Below, one piece after another: positions 9,401 through 18,201 of a stretch of 64,000 nt of DNA. The DNA is from JAFGTX01 sp942492225. GTDB lineage: Bacteria > Bacillota > Clostridia > Peptostreptococcales > Acidaminobacteraceae. The notes beneath the pieces are model-generated. The model searched no databases, was not told the origin of the DNA, and saw only the letters and a list, made by a program, of their open reading frames with translations. Both the position numbers and the translations under genes were made by a program. How positions within the stretch are numbered: position 1 is the stretch's first letter; each line of letters begins with the position of its first letter. Where the stretch lies: contig CALODS010000077.1 of assembly GCA_942492225.1 (NCBI GenBank), forward strand, positions 25,830 to 89,829, given 5' to 3'.

Positions 9401-9844
9401 TTACTCTGTTACGGTCACTTTAAGTTTTGCAACAACTGTTGGATAGACTTTAATATCAAGTGTTGTTGTTCCTAACATCTTGATTGCACCATCCATTGAT
9501 ATTTTTCTTTTATCAATTTTCAAATCGTATTCTTTATTGAGTTTTTCAGCAATTTCTTTTGATGTAATTGAACCAAATAACTTTCCACCTTCTCCAGCTT
9601 TTGAAATTATTTTGATTTCTAGTTCACCAATTCTAGCTGCTAACTCTTTAGCTTCCTGTAATTCTTCTGCTTTTCTCTTATCTTCAGAAGCTTTTTGATG
9701 CTTCAAAGTTGAAATAGTTGAATCTGTAGCTTCTTTAGCCATGCCTCTAGGGATAAGAAAGTTTCTAGCATGTCCATCACTTGCATTAACAACATCACCT
9801 TTTTTTCCTGTTCCCTTTACGTCTTTAAGTAAAATTACCTTCAT
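9401..9844 (-). CDS. rplI: 50S ribosomal protein bL9
   Basis: Ribosomal protein of 147 residues, beginning MKVILLKDVKGTGKKGD with the conserved N-terminal domain motif NFLIPRGMA, then the long linking helix (about 45-75) and the C-terminal domain. The start is the ATG at 9844, eight bases after GAGGAGGG; a longer reading frame upstream lacks homology. It begins one base after the gdpP stop, so the two are translationally linked. Confidence 0.97.
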   Translation of the reverse strand: MKVILLKDVKGTGKKGDVVNASDGHARNFLIPRGMAKEATDSTISTLKHQKASEDKRKAEELQEAKELAARIGELEIKIISKAGEGGKLFGSITSKEIAEKLNKEYDLKIDKRKISMDGAIKMLGTTTLDIKVYPTVVAKLKVTVTE

Positions 9845-9845
9845 T

Positions 9846-11831
9846 CTAGTCGCCCTCCTCAAAATATTCATTAATAGCGTTCATAAGAATTTCTGTCCCT
9901 TCATCTAGGGTCATTTCTCTTAGTTGTGCACCAGCCATCGTAATGTGACCGCCACCGCCAATTTTCTCAACAATTAGTTGTACATTGACATCACCCAAAC
10001 TTCTAGCACTGACATAGATGACTTGATCAGCCCCCATACCCATTGCAAAAGATGTTGTAATACCTCTTATATTTAGTAATTCATCAGCGCCTTGAGCAAG
10101 TGCTAACTGAATGTTTGGAATTTCTTCGTGTGTAACAGATAACGCCACTTCAGTTCTTACTTTTTTCGCATTACTTACAATACTTGACTTAGAAATGAAC
10201 ATTTCCAAATCATCTTGAAATAATTGTCTTACAGCCGTTGTATCTGCACCATGTCTTCTCAAAAGTGATGCTGCTTCAAAGGTTCTTACACCAGTCTGGA
10301 ATGTAAAGTTTTTCGTGTCAACAGAGATACCTGCCAACAAAGCTTCTGCTTCTATTTTCTCAATGGTCATCTTGCTTTCCATGTATTGAAGAATTTCAGT
10401 TACTAACTCACTTGTAGAAGATGCATAAGGTTCTAAATATTTTAAAACTGTATTTTCTATAAATTCAGTCCCCATTCGATGATGATCGATAACAACAACT
10501 CTTGTATCATCTCTTAACAGGTCCGGACACTCAGTAAAGCTTGGTCGATGGGTATCAACCACAATGACCAATGTATCTTCTTCTAATAAATCAACCGCTT
10601 GTTGAGAAGTGATGAAATGATACTCATCTTTATCAGAAAATACTTCATGAATGTTTTTAATGCTTTCATTGATCTCGTTTAAAACAATATAAGCCTCTTG
10701 TCCTCTATTAATAACCGCTCTATATATACCAATAGCAGAACCATAGGCATCCATATCCGGGTTTTTATGACCCATAATAATTACTTTTGAACTACCATCA
10801 ATAATTGGTCTAAGTCCATGAGCAATTAATCTTGCTTTTACACGATTTCTCTTTTCTACTGCTTTCGTCTTACCGCCGTAAAACTCAAAATTTCCTTGTT
10901 TTCTAACAACTGCCTGATCACCACCGCGACCAAGAGCAAGTTCTAATGCCGAATAAGCATGTTCTTCCAATTGTCCTAAGTTTTTGCCACTGACACCAAC
11001 ACCAATACTAAGTGTTACTGGAATTTTATTTCCTTCGTCTATTTCTCTAATGTCATCTAATATAGAAAAACGCTTAGCTTCCAGATTTTCCAAATAACGT
11101 TGTTTGAACACAACAAGATACTTATCTTTTTGATATTTTTTTATAATACCATTCATTCTTGATGCCCATAGATTAATTTTACTCTCAATTTCAGATGAAA
11201 CAAATGGTCTTTTTTCTTCTTTTGTTTCGGCCATTACATCATCAAAATTATCCACTTGAATCGTTGCAACATTTGTTATCTCGTCTTTATATAACTCTTT
11301 TAGATGTGCATAACTCGTTACATCAATCCAATAAAGCATAAGGATATAACGACTTTCTTTTGATTCACCCATTTCGGTTATGCTACTTAGAAGATTATAG
11401 ACACGATCACCAATTTTAATATCCCCTAATTCTTCTCCATTAATAAGGCGATCCACATCAATATCAGCGACAACTTCTTCAATTTCATTACCTATCAAAT
11501 CATCTTCTGTAACAATCTCGGAAAACTTTGAATTATACCATGTTATTTTACCATCAAAATCCACTAATGTTAAAGGAAGCGGTAAATTTAATATAGCATA
11601 TCTCGCTGCAGAATCAATATTTGAAGAAAGTTCTTCGATATATTTCTTCCAGCGTTTATCTCTTGCTCTGTTGGTTCTCCAATTATGGAAAATCAAATAA
11701 ACAAACAATAACGTTCCAATGACACCTACACCAATATTATAGTAAAAACAGATCATAATAAATACGCCTATGATAAATAAGTACAACCCTGAATTAGCCT
11801 TTAAACTAATATGTTTCGAACTATTTCCCAT
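9846..11831 (-). CDS. gdpP: GdpP cyclic-di-AMP phosphodiesterase
   Basis: Membrane phosphodiesterase that hydrolyses c-di-AMP to pApA, 661 residues. Two N-terminal membrane segments (about 14-52) are followed by a PAS domain, a degenerate GGDEF domain that keeps the fold but not the signature, then DHH (GHKNPDMDAYGSA, VVIDHHR) and DHHA1 (GGGGHITMAGA) catalytic domains with the metal ligands present. I use the ATG at 11831; the in-frame GTG at 11840 falls inside the ribosome site. It lies between yybS and rplI, the classical order. Confidence 0.95.
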   Translation of the reverse strand: MGNSSKHISLKANSGLYLFIIGVFIMICFYYNIGVGVIGTLLFVYLIFHNWRTNRARDKRWKKYIEELSSNIDSAARYAILNLPLPLTLVDFDGKITWYNSKFSEIVTEDDLIGNEIEEVVADIDVDRLINGEELGDIKIGDRVYNLLSSITEMGESKESRYILMLYWIDVTSYAHLKELYKDEITNVATIQVDNFDDVMAETKEEKRPFVSSEIESKINLWASRMNGIIKKYQKDKYLVVFKQRYLENLEAKRFSILDDIREIDEGNKIPVTLSIGVGVSGKNLGQLEEHAYSALELALGRGGDQAVVRKQGNFEFYGGKTKAVEKRNRVKARLIAHGLRPIIDGSSKVIIMGHKNPDMDAYGSAIGIYRAVINRGQEAYIVLNEINESIKNIHEVFSDKDEYHFITSQQAVDLLEEDTLVIVVDTHRPSFTECPDLLRDDTRVVVIDHHRMGTEFIENTVLKYLEPYASSTSELVTEILQYMESKMTIEKIEAEALLAGISVDTKNFTFQTGVRTFEAASLLRRHGADTTAVRQLFQDDLEMFISKSSIVSNAKKVRTEVALSVTHEEIPNIQLALAQGADELLNIRGITTSFAMGMGADQVIYVSARSLGDVNVQLIVEKIGGGGHITMAGAQLREMTLDEGTEILMNAINEYFEEGD

Positions 11832-11842
11832 TCCAATCACCT

Positions 11843-12787
11843 CTAATGATTATTACGTTCTAATTTTCTAAAGTTAAAGATTACATCAAACCATCCAATC
11901 ATTCCAATGACAATAATACCGTTAAACGCCAAAAATAGGAATACAATAATAAATACCCTAGCACCTTTACCAATTTTTCGTTTTTCAAGCATATAATCAA
12001 TAACAGATGCACCTTGTATTGAAAACGCAAAGGCAATAATATAAATAATGTTAGCAAACAGTACTGTTAAATCAACAATGCCACCAACACCTGCCAAATA
12101 GCTTAAAATCATTATTAACGATGTCCCGATTAAGACCGATTTATCATAAGCAAATTCATTAAATGGCTTTGCTGGTACAAATGGCATCTTTAAACGTTTT
12201 AATACAACTCTTAATATCGTAATATTCATCCCCGATAAAAACACACCTGACATGACCAAAGAGGATGGAAATAATATTTTGACTGATTCAATTAAAACCG
12301 ACATCGTCTTTAGCATTTCTTTATACTGGGCTTCATCTTGTATAAAAGTTTTCATCATTTCCATTGTTTGTGCGGCAGATGTTTCCATCACGCCGAAGAA
12401 ATCAATACCCATTATGACCATTGCCATTTTAAGTGATACGGCAACCGTCAATATAGAAACAATAGAAAGTGCAATAACCATTTTGCTCGCAGAATATTGT
12501 TTTTCAAAACAATAGGTTATAACAATTCCTGTTCCACCACCTACAAGTAATACATATATACCTGTAGCAATACCACCCGCCATAATTGCCAATAAGCTTG
12601 ATGCGACAATGGTCAGTCCCGCTACTTTTAATCCATTTCTAATACCTGCTAACGCTAATGGCAATCCTACAAGTGGCATTACAAATCCCAAAAATGGAAC
12701 ATACATACCTACTACTGTAAATACCAATGCCAGTGCTGTTAACAGTCCAGCTTCTACCATAGCAACCGGTCGTTTTCTTTCGTTCAA
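11843..12787 (-). CDS. yybS: YybS-like DUF2232 membrane protein
   Basis: Integral membrane protein of 314 residues with about eight hydrophobic segments, matching the DUF2232/YybS family that accompanies gdpP-rplI in Firmicutes. It resembles S-component-like folds but no function is established. The start is unclear: a GTG (12796) overlaps its own Shine-Dalgarno, so the TTG at 12787, about 8 bases after GGGAG, is preferred. It ends 11 bases before gdpP. A -10 box TATAAT lies at about 12828-12833, but I see no convincing -35. Confidence 0.85.
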   Translation of the reverse strand: MNERKRPVAMVEAGLLTALALVFTVVGMYVPFLGFVMPLVGLPLALAGIRNGLKVAGLTIVASSLLAIMAGGIATGIYVLLVGGGTGIVITYCFEKQYSASKMVIALSIVSILTVAVSLKMAMVIMGIDFFGVMETSAAQTMEMMKTFIQDEAQYKEMLKTMSVLIESVKILFPSSLVMSGVFLSGMNITILRVVLKRLKMPFVPAKPFNEFAYDKSVLIGTSLIMILSYLAGVGGIVDLTVLFANIIYIIAFAFSIQGASVIDYMLEKRKIGKGARVFIIVFLFLAFNGIIVIGMIGWFDVIFNFRKLERNNH

Positions 12788-12833
12788 CTGTCTCACTCCC
12801 TAATATGTTTCCTAAACTTTATTATACAATAAT

Positions 12834-12958
12834 TCAGACAACTTGTGTTAATTACTTGATAACATCTGGTTCTCAGAGTCTGTTCTTTAAAACTCGATAC
12901 AAACGATCATTGACAATACTTCGTATCGCTGTGGTCGCGTTACGCGCCCAATAAGATT
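12834..12958. other. Intergenic stretch downstream of the rpsF terminators
   Basis: Contains no gene. It has GTTCTTTAAAACTCG (about 12889-12903), which resembles the boxA-like element seen around clostridial rRNA operons, a GC-richer patch with CGCGTTACGCG (about 12946-12956) and a CGATAC/GTATCG pair (12895-12933). No rRNA or tRNA follows; the nature of the stretch is unclear. Confidence 0.3.
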
Positions 12959-13012
12959 TTAAAAAATAATAGTCCAAGAAATACACGTACTCCTTGGACT
13001 ATTATTTTTTTA
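12959..13012. terminator. Long perfect hairpin terminator
   Basis: An 18-base perfect stem (12961-12978 with 12993-13010, 14-base loop) is flanked by A- and T-rich arms that extend the pairing to about 25 with one mismatch. It insulates the rpsF operon from yybS and can act in both directions. Confidence 0.85.
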
Positions 13013-13036
13013 AATCTTGCTGTTCTTATTTATCAC

Positions 13037-13071
13037 GAAAAAAAATAAGAGAACCCCAATGGAATTCTCTT
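13037..13071 (-). terminator. Terminator after rpsR
   Basis: On the minus strand AAGAGAA pairs with TTCTCTT around an 11-base loop, followed by ATTTTTTTTTC. It is 12 bases beyond the rpsR stop, and a second longer hairpin follows, giving tandem terminators. Confidence 0.8.
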
Positions 13072-13082
13072 TAAATTATTAT

Positions 13083-13304
13083 TTAATCATTAACGAATGG
13101 TAATAAAGCAATAATTCTTGCTCTCTTAATAGCAATCGTTAATTTTCTTTGATGTTTAGAACAGTTACCAGTTACTCTTCTAGGTAAAATTTTACCTCTT
13201 TCAGTTAAGTATCTTTGTAACTTCTTGATATCTTTGTAGTCAATTTCATTTTGCTTATCTTGACAGAAAGAACATCCTCTTCTTTTTCTACGTCTTTTGA
13301 TCAT
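13083..13304 (-). CDS. rpsR: 30S ribosomal protein bS18, zinc-binding form
   Basis: Ribosomal protein of 73 residues that pairs with S6 on the 30S platform. It keeps C11, C14, C48 and H51, a CxxC...CxxH zinc site, so it is the C+ (zinc) version. Genomes often hold a second, zinc-free copy used under zinc limitation; none is in this window. It is the last gene of rpsF-ssb-rpsR, with a strong AAGGAGG site. Confidence 0.97.
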   Translation of the reverse strand: MIKRRRKRRGCSFCQDKQNEIDYKDIKKLQRYLTERGKILPRRVTGNCSKHQRKLTIAIKRARIIALLPFVND

Positions 13305-13321
13305 CGGTTAAACCTCCTTTT

Positions 13322-13759
13322 TTAAAACGGAATGTCATCGTCATCTTCAATGGCTTGAAACTCTGATGGATCAACCCCATAATTGAAGTCATCTGATGAA
13401 CCGCTTTCTTTGTTTTTATCTCCCCACTCGAGGAATTCTACTCTATTGGCTAATACGTCAGTAGAGTATCTAGTTTCGCCTGTGTTCGTCTTATAACTAC
13501 TCGTTTGAATAGAACCATTGATAGCAACAAGGCGTCCTTTTACTAAGAAACTTGCGCAATTTTCCGCTTGTTTGCCCCATACAACAACTCTAATAAAATC
13601 TGCAGTTGGAAGTCCTTTTTGTTGCATTTCTGCTTTTTTATCTTTTGCAAGATTACGATCAATCGCAAGCGTAAAGTTTGCAACCGCACGACCGCTTCCA
13701 GCAATAAATCTCAACTCTGGGTCTCTTGTGAGTCTTCCAATTAATACAACACTATTCAT
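13322..13759 (-). CDS. ssb: Single-stranded DNA-binding protein
   Basis: SSB of 145 residues. An OB-fold (about 1-105, MNSVVLIGRLTRDPELR) is followed by a short linker and the acidic tip DDDDIPF that recruits replication and repair partners. It lies between rpsF and rpsR as in most Firmicutes. The start follows GGAAGG. Confidence 0.97.
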   Translation of the reverse strand: MNSVVLIGRLTRDPELRFIAGSGRAVANFTLAIDRNLAKDKKAEMQQKGLPTADFIRVVVWGKQAENCASFLVKGRLVAINGSIQTSSYKTNTGETRYSTDVLANRVEFLEWGDKNKESGSSDDFNYGVDPSEFQAIEDDDDIPF

Positions 13760-13771
13760 ACGAAAACCTTC

Positions 13772-14056
13772 CTAACTTTCTTTGTTAATTACGATATATC
13801 TAATTACATCATCAGAGATTCTGAAATTTCTTTCAAGTTCTGATGGAAGATCGATCGTAGCTTTGAAATTAACAAGAACGTAGTAACCGTCTCTTAACTT
13901 TTCAATTTCGTAAGCTAATTTTCTAGTTCCCCACTCATCAACGTTTACAACCTCACCAGCTGTGTTAATGATTGTCTTGAACTTTTCGATTAATGCGTTT
14001 CTTGCTTCTTCCTCAAGATTAGGTCTTAAGACAAAAATCGTTTCGTAACTTCTCAT
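13772..14056 (-). CDS. rpsF: 30S ribosomal protein bS6
   Basis: Ribosomal protein of 94 residues (MRSYETIFVLRPNLEEE...WGTRKLAYEI), full length for the family. First gene of rpsF-ssb-rpsR, with ribosome site GGGAGGTG and a near-consensus promoter upstream. Its leader holds a small hairpin (CTACA-AAAG-TGTAG, about 14086-14104), but I could not match it to the known S6:S18-binding leader motif. Confidence 0.97.
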   Translation of the reverse strand: MRSYETIFVLRPNLEEEARNALIEKFKTIINTAGEVVNVDEWGTRKLAYEIEKLRDGYYVLVNFKATIDLPSELERNFRISDDVIRYIVINKES

Positions 14057-14139
14057 ATTTTACACCTCCCTATGGACAAAATGGCTCCTACACTTTTGTA
14101 GAAGCAGAGAGTAAAGGTAAATAACCAATACCGTTGAAA

Positions 14140-14168
14140 ATTATATCATTAAAACAAAATGAATGCAA
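14140..14168 (-). promoter_or_regulatory. rpsF-ssb-rpsR promoter
   Basis: On the minus strand, -35 TTGCAT (14168-14163) and -10 TATAAT (14145-14140) are 17 bases apart, about 85 bases upstream of rpsF. This is one of the best promoter matches in the window. Confidence 0.85.
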
Positions 14169-14239
14169 GGTTATTTTCAAGTGCATATTATTGTTCAAAT
14201 GTGGTATACATATTAAATAGATATCTGAGAGGTAATCAT

Positions 14240-17044
14240 ATGAAAAAAATGACAATCGGTAGAAAACTATTAAAATTAAATATCACCGTGCTATCAATCT
14301 CTTTACTATTCGTTGTAATGGGTATCCTTAGCATTATTCAAGATGGCGCTAAAAAGCAATTTATCGAAAGTGGTTCAAGTATCTTAAATTATTCAACCGC
14401 GCAACTTGAGCAAGTTTTTGGCAATGCTGAGCAAACACTTATATCTATAGAAGAGTTTTACCTCACCAGCGATCAATCTCTTATGGATCTTGAACAACTG
14501 ATGCTCTCATTGCAGAAAAGTTCAAACGCTTATCAACATACTTTTATCGTTTACAAAGATGGACAATATTCACTTCAACCAATAAATGATGCTATCCCAG
14601 ATGATTTTGATCCACGGACACGCCTTTGGTATCAAGATGCGGTTGCTCAATTTGGTGATTTAATTTGGTCTGATCCTTATTATGATATTGACACACAAGA
14701 ATTGGTTATTACCTGTTCTAAGGCATTCCGTGATCCTAAGAGAAATGAAACTATTGTGATCGGATTAGATATGACTATTAGTGCACTTGATGAAATGATT
14801 TCTGCACTTTCTTCTAGTGGTTTCGGCTATATGTTGCTCGTAAATAACCGAGATGTCATTGTTTTGCATAGCGATAAAAGTCTCGTAAATAGTCAATTGC
14901 AATCCTACAATGACGATATCCTTATTGCTGAATTTCACGCTCAAACACCTGTTTACAAAACTGATACGGGTATATTCATGCAGAAAACACTTCCTGATCA
15001 GAAGATGTTTCTTATGCGCTATTTTTCTAATGATGAAATTACTGCAAAGACACAACAATATCTTTATCTCTTTGTAATGGTTATAGCACTTTTTCTATTA
15101 TTAGGCTCCTTAACGACATTTTATATGTCAAAACGTATGACTGAACCTCTCATTGCACTAAAAGAAACCATCACAACTGGTGTTAGCAATGATTTATTAA
15201 AAGAATGTCAAGTAACCACCAATGATGAAATAGGAGAAGTCATTGAGGGCTATAATTTTCTTGTTGGTGATATTAATGAAAAAACACTTGAAATGACTGC
15301 ATTATACGAAGAACTTGCTGCTTCTGAAGAGAGTTTACAAGAACAATATGATGAACTCTATAACAATAGAGAACAAATTCAAATGAGTGAAGAAAAATAT
15401 CGATTAATTTCCGAAGCAACAACGCAAGGTTTAATGGAACTGCATAATGACAATAGTATTACCTTGCATGCTAAAAAATGGTTTGATCAATTTGACTTAC
15501 CAAAGCAAGGACTCGTTCTTCAAGATTGGTTAGCTTTGATTCATCCAGATGATTTATCAATGGTTAACAATGAACTTTTAGATCATTTGAATAAAAAGAA
15601 TGCTTTTCTAAATGTAGAATATCGAATACAAACAACTTATGGTAACTATATTTGGTTGAGTTCTGTTAGCCAAGCAACTTTTAATGCAGACGGCTCTTTT
15701 AAACAAATGGTTGCGGCGCATAATGATATTACACAGCGTAAGGAAACTGAAATAGAAATTTTAAATCTTGCTTATACCGATGGCTTAACGGGCCTATTGA
15801 ATCGATCACGACTCAAAGACGTGATTTCTGAATCCATGAATAATGGTGAGCAAGGTACAATGTTTTACCTTGACCTAGATAACTTCAAATTCTTAAATGA
15901 TACCTATGGTCATTCGTACGGTGACCAAGTTCTGATTCAATTAAGTCGTAGATTAAATGGGTGTAAAGATGCATCTTGCGAAATTGCCCGAATTAGTGGT
16001 GATGAATTTGCTGTTGTTATAAAAGATACATTAACACTTTCTCAAATCGAAGAAACTGCCAAAAAGCTCTTAGAAAAAGTTTCAGAAAAAATTGTCATTA
16101 ACAATATTGAAATTCATACAACAGCTTCTATAGGTGCCGCTAGCTATCCTTATGATGCAAACTCTTTTGAAGATTTACTTGTTAACGCTGATATTTCAAT
16201 GCATAGAGCTAAAGGAAATTCAAAAAATAGATTTGTGATTTTCACTGAGTCTATTAAAAATGAAATGCTCGCTTCTATGAATATGGAACGACTCCTAAAT
16301 CAAGCGTTATCAAACGATGAAATTTCTGTACATTATCAACCAGTTGTTAGAATGGCTGATAATAAAATTGTAGGATTTGAAGCACTCGCGAGATGGCACA
16401 GCAAAGAGTTAGGAAATGTCCCACCAGACATTTTTATTCCTATTGCAGAAAACAACAAGCTGATTATTCCACTGGGTGAATATGTAATGAAAGAAGCACT
16501 TCAATTTATTTTGGCACTAAACAAAGAGTTTGGCACCGATTACGAAATTGCTTTGAACATTTCTGCCATTCAACTTGAACAAGAAAAGTTTTGTTCGACG
16601 GTTTTCAACTTGATAGAAATCCTTAACTATCCAATTTCAACACTTAATCTTGAAGTTACCGAGTCTATCGAATTAGATTCCAATCCAATCATAACCAAAA
16701 ATATTAAGTGTCTATATGATAAAGGAATACCAATCTCACTTGATGATTTTGGTACTGGTTACTCAACTTTTAACAATTTGATTGAATTGCCTTTAAGTCA
16801 CCTTAAAATCGACAAACGTATGGTTCAGCGATCGGTCACAGATGACCATGTTTATAAATTAATTGATTCCATCGTAGAGTTTTCACATAAGATGGGCATC
16901 AGAGTTATTGCTGAAGGTATTGAAGATATGGTTATGATTGATAGAATGAAAGATATCTCCATTGATTTTGCACAAGGCTATATGTATTCAAAACCAGTTG
17001 ATGGTATAACGTTAAGGCAATTGGTTTCAAAAAAACGTCTTTAA
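14240..17044 (+). CDS. Cache-HAMP-PAS-GGDEF-EAL cyclic-di-GMP signalling protein
   Basis: Membrane sensor of 934 residues. TM1 (about 12-33), an extracellular dCache region with the ligand-pocket signature DPRTRLWYQDA, TM2 (about 273-296), HAMP, PAS with PAC (about 385-505), GGDEF (about 510-670) and EAL (about 680-930). The diguanylate cyclase signature reads SGDEF near residue 585, a variant sometimes still active. The EAL domain keeps EAL, the metal-site NIS and TES motifs, DDFGTG and IAEGIE, so phosphodiesterase activity is likely. The start is the ATG at 14240 behind GAGAGGT; a longer frame from 14159 overlaps the rpsF promoter. The ligand is unknown. Confidence 0.9.
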   Translation: MKKMTIGRKLLKLNITVLSISLLFVVMGILSIIQDGAKKQFIESGSSILNYSTAQLEQVFGNAEQTLISIEEFYLTSDQSLMDLEQLMLSLQKSSNAYQHTFIVYKDGQYSLQPINDAIPDDFDPRTRLWYQDAVAQFGDLIWSDPYYDIDTQELVITCSKAFRDPKRNETIVIGLDMTISALDEMISALSSSGFGYMLLVNNRDVIVLHSDKSLVNSQLQSYNDDILIAEFHAQTPVYKTDTGIFMQKTLPDQKMFLMRYFSNDEITAKTQQYLYLFVMVIALFLLLGSLTTFYMSKRMTEPLIALKETITTGVSNDLLKECQVTTNDEIGEVIEGYNFLVGDINEKTLEMTALYEELAASEESLQEQYDELYNNREQIQMSEEKYRLISEATTQGLMELHNDNSITLHAKKWFDQFDLPKQGLVLQDWLALIHPDDLSMVNNELLDHLNKKNAFLNVEYRIQTTYGNYIWLSSVSQATFNADGSFKQMVAAHNDITQRKETEIEILNLAYTDGLTGLLNRSRLKDVISESMNNGEQGTMFYLDLDNFKFLNDTYGHSYGDQVLIQLSRRLNGCKDASCEIARISGDEFAVVIKDTLTLSQIEETAKKLLEKVSEKIVINNIEIHTTASIGAASYPYDANSFEDLLVNADISMHRAKGNSKNRFVIFTESIKNEMLASMNMERLLNQALSNDEISVHYQPVVRMADNKIVGFEALARWHSKELGNVPPDIFIPIAENNKLIIPLGEYVMKEALQFILALNKEFGTDYEIALNISAIQLEQEKFCSTVFNLIEILNYPISTLNLEVTESIELDSNPIITKNIKCLYDKGIPISLDDFGTGYSTFNNLIELPLSHLKIDKRMVQRSVTDDHVYKLIDSIVEFSHKMGIRVIAEGIEDMVMIDRMKDISIDFAQGYMYSKPVDGITLRQLVSKKRL

Positions 17045-17058
17045 ATAATTTTATAAAA

Positions 17059-17106
17059 AAAGCACCTTAGCACGACATTGTAACAATTGTCATGTAAAGG
17101 TGCTTT
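17059..17106. terminator. Bidirectional terminator
   Basis: AAAGCACCTT (17059-17068) pairs with AAGGTGCTTT (17097-17106), with partial extra pairing inside and A/T runs outside. It separates the GGDEF-EAL gene from the DUF951 gene. Confidence 0.75.
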
Positions 17107-17113
17107 CTTAATT

Positions 17114-17314
17114 TTATTTTATAGATTGACCCTCACGAGTAATCTTTTTAATACGTTTTTCTAATTTTACTCTTGGAATCCATATTTCTTTTTCACAACC
17201 ATCACATTTAATAATAAAATCTATGCCTGTACGTTTGATTTCAAAAGTTTTGCTACCACAAGGATGACTTTTCTTTGTTTCAATCAAGTCTCCAATTTTT
17301 AAATCTAAAGGCAT
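17114..17314 (-). CDS. DUF951 small protein
   Basis: Protein of 66 residues from the ATG at 17314 (ribosome site GGAG); a GTG nine bases upstream is within that site. It matches DUF951: MPLDLKIGDLIETKKSHPCGS, then two cysteine pairs (HPCGS and CDGCEKEIW) and WIPRVKLEKRIKKI. The family is often near DnaB/MscS-like genes in Firmicutes and may bind nucleic acid; its function is not established. It starts two bases after the DUF3343 stop, so it shares that operon. Confidence 0.8.
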   Translation of the reverse strand: MPLDLKIGDLIETKKSHPCGSKTFEIKRTGIDFIIKCDGCEKEIWIPRVKLEKRIKKITREGQSIK

Positions 17315-17316
17315 TA

Positions 17317-17583
17317 TTACCACTCCATTTTTTCAGCTTTATAGTCTGCTGTTCTTCTGTCTATAAGATATAAAGACACGCGTTCTTTGTCCTCTTCTTC
17401 AAGTAGATTTAACATTTCTTCTTTATCTTCTTCCAAAATTTTTAACGAAAGACCACAACTCGCTGACACCTCTCGTGGTGTTGGAATCATAACACCATTT
17501 ACTGATGTTTCCTTCATTCTTTTTTCAATTTTAATGGCGTAATGTGTTGAGTCAAACGTTAAGCAATAAAATAATTTTTCCAT
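17317..17583 (-). CDS. DUF3343 putative Se/S carrier-like protein
   Basis: Protein of 88 residues. The core IPTPREVSASCGLSL, with a single conserved cysteine, is the DUF3343 signature. Members are found with yedF and cysteine desulfurase genes and are proposed to carry selenium or sulfur; this is context-based. Here it lies 9 bases downstream of yedF on the same strand, supporting that role. Confidence 0.8.
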   Translation of the reverse strand: MEKLFYCLTFDSTHYAIKIEKRMKETSVNGVMIPTPREVSASCGLSLKILEEDKEEMLNLLEEEDKERVSLYLIDRRTADYKAEKMEW

Positions 17584-17592
17584 TTTAATATC

Positions 17593-18183
17593 CTATATCT
17601 TTATCGTATTCTTTGCAGCGTTCATTGTATCTACAATTGTGTACATGTTCGTCACTCCACCTACTGATAATTTATCTTTTAGCATATAATAATCAAGGCA
17701 AGTACCACATGACAATATTTCTACGCCCTTTTCCTCTAATTTTCTGATGTGATCTAAAACCTCTGATCCTTCACAGGTTAATTTAACCCCACCATTGACA
17801 AATAAAATTGATTTCGGAAATGGCGTACGCTCAGTCAATGTATAAAAGTAGCCTTTCATTAATACTTCACCAAGTTCGTCATTGCCAAGGCCCATGATAT
17901 CTGATCCGACAAAAATAACAATATCATCAATTTCAGGTTTTAAGGCGCCTTGCTCTTCTAATCCCAACTGACCTTCTGTAGAAAAATGAATAAAGAAATC
18001 TCCTTCACTCACTTCAACATCATACTGAAATTGCATTTTAGAAATAAGCTTTGTAACATTTTCTTTTGCTATTTCATTATCAACAATGGTTACGATGTCA
18101 TTTGACCCTTTATCAATTTCATTTTTTGTCAATATGACAGGTTTTGGACATGCTAATCCTCTTGCATCAATTTCTATTCTCAT
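17593..18183 (-). CDS. yedF: YedF-family selenium metabolism protein (TusA + DsrE-like)
   Basis: Protein of 196 residues with an N-terminal TusA/SirA domain (about 1-70), whose active-site CPKP cysteine is C12, and a C-terminal DsrE-like domain (about 85-195) with C159 and C162 (SCGTC). This two-domain fusion is the selenium metabolism protein YedF, which co-occurs with selD and selenium use, though its chemistry is not proven. It fits the HesB-like selenoprotein found at 56 kb. The ribosome site is AGGAGG. Confidence 0.85.
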   Translation of the reverse strand: MRIEIDARGLACPKPVILTKNEIDKGSNDIVTIVDNEIAKENVTKLISKMQFQYDVEVSEGDFFIHFSTEGQLGLEEQGALKPEIDDIVIFVGSDIMGLGNDELGEVLMKGYFYTLTERTPFPKSILFVNGGVKLTCEGSEVLDHIRKLEEKGVEILSCGTCLDYYMLKDKLSVGGVTNMYTIVDTMNAAKNTIKI

Positions 18184-18201
18184 TTTTACCTCCTAAATAT
18201 T

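Noticed and set aside
9846..11831. Diguanylate cyclase function for GdpP
   Set aside because: The GGDEF domain has lost its signature; the DHH-DHHA1 domains define a c-di-AMP phosphodiesterase.
14086..14104. S6:S18-binding leader RNA before rpsF
   Set aside because: Only a 5-base-pair hairpin is visible and I could not find the conserved CCG-type motif expected for that leader.
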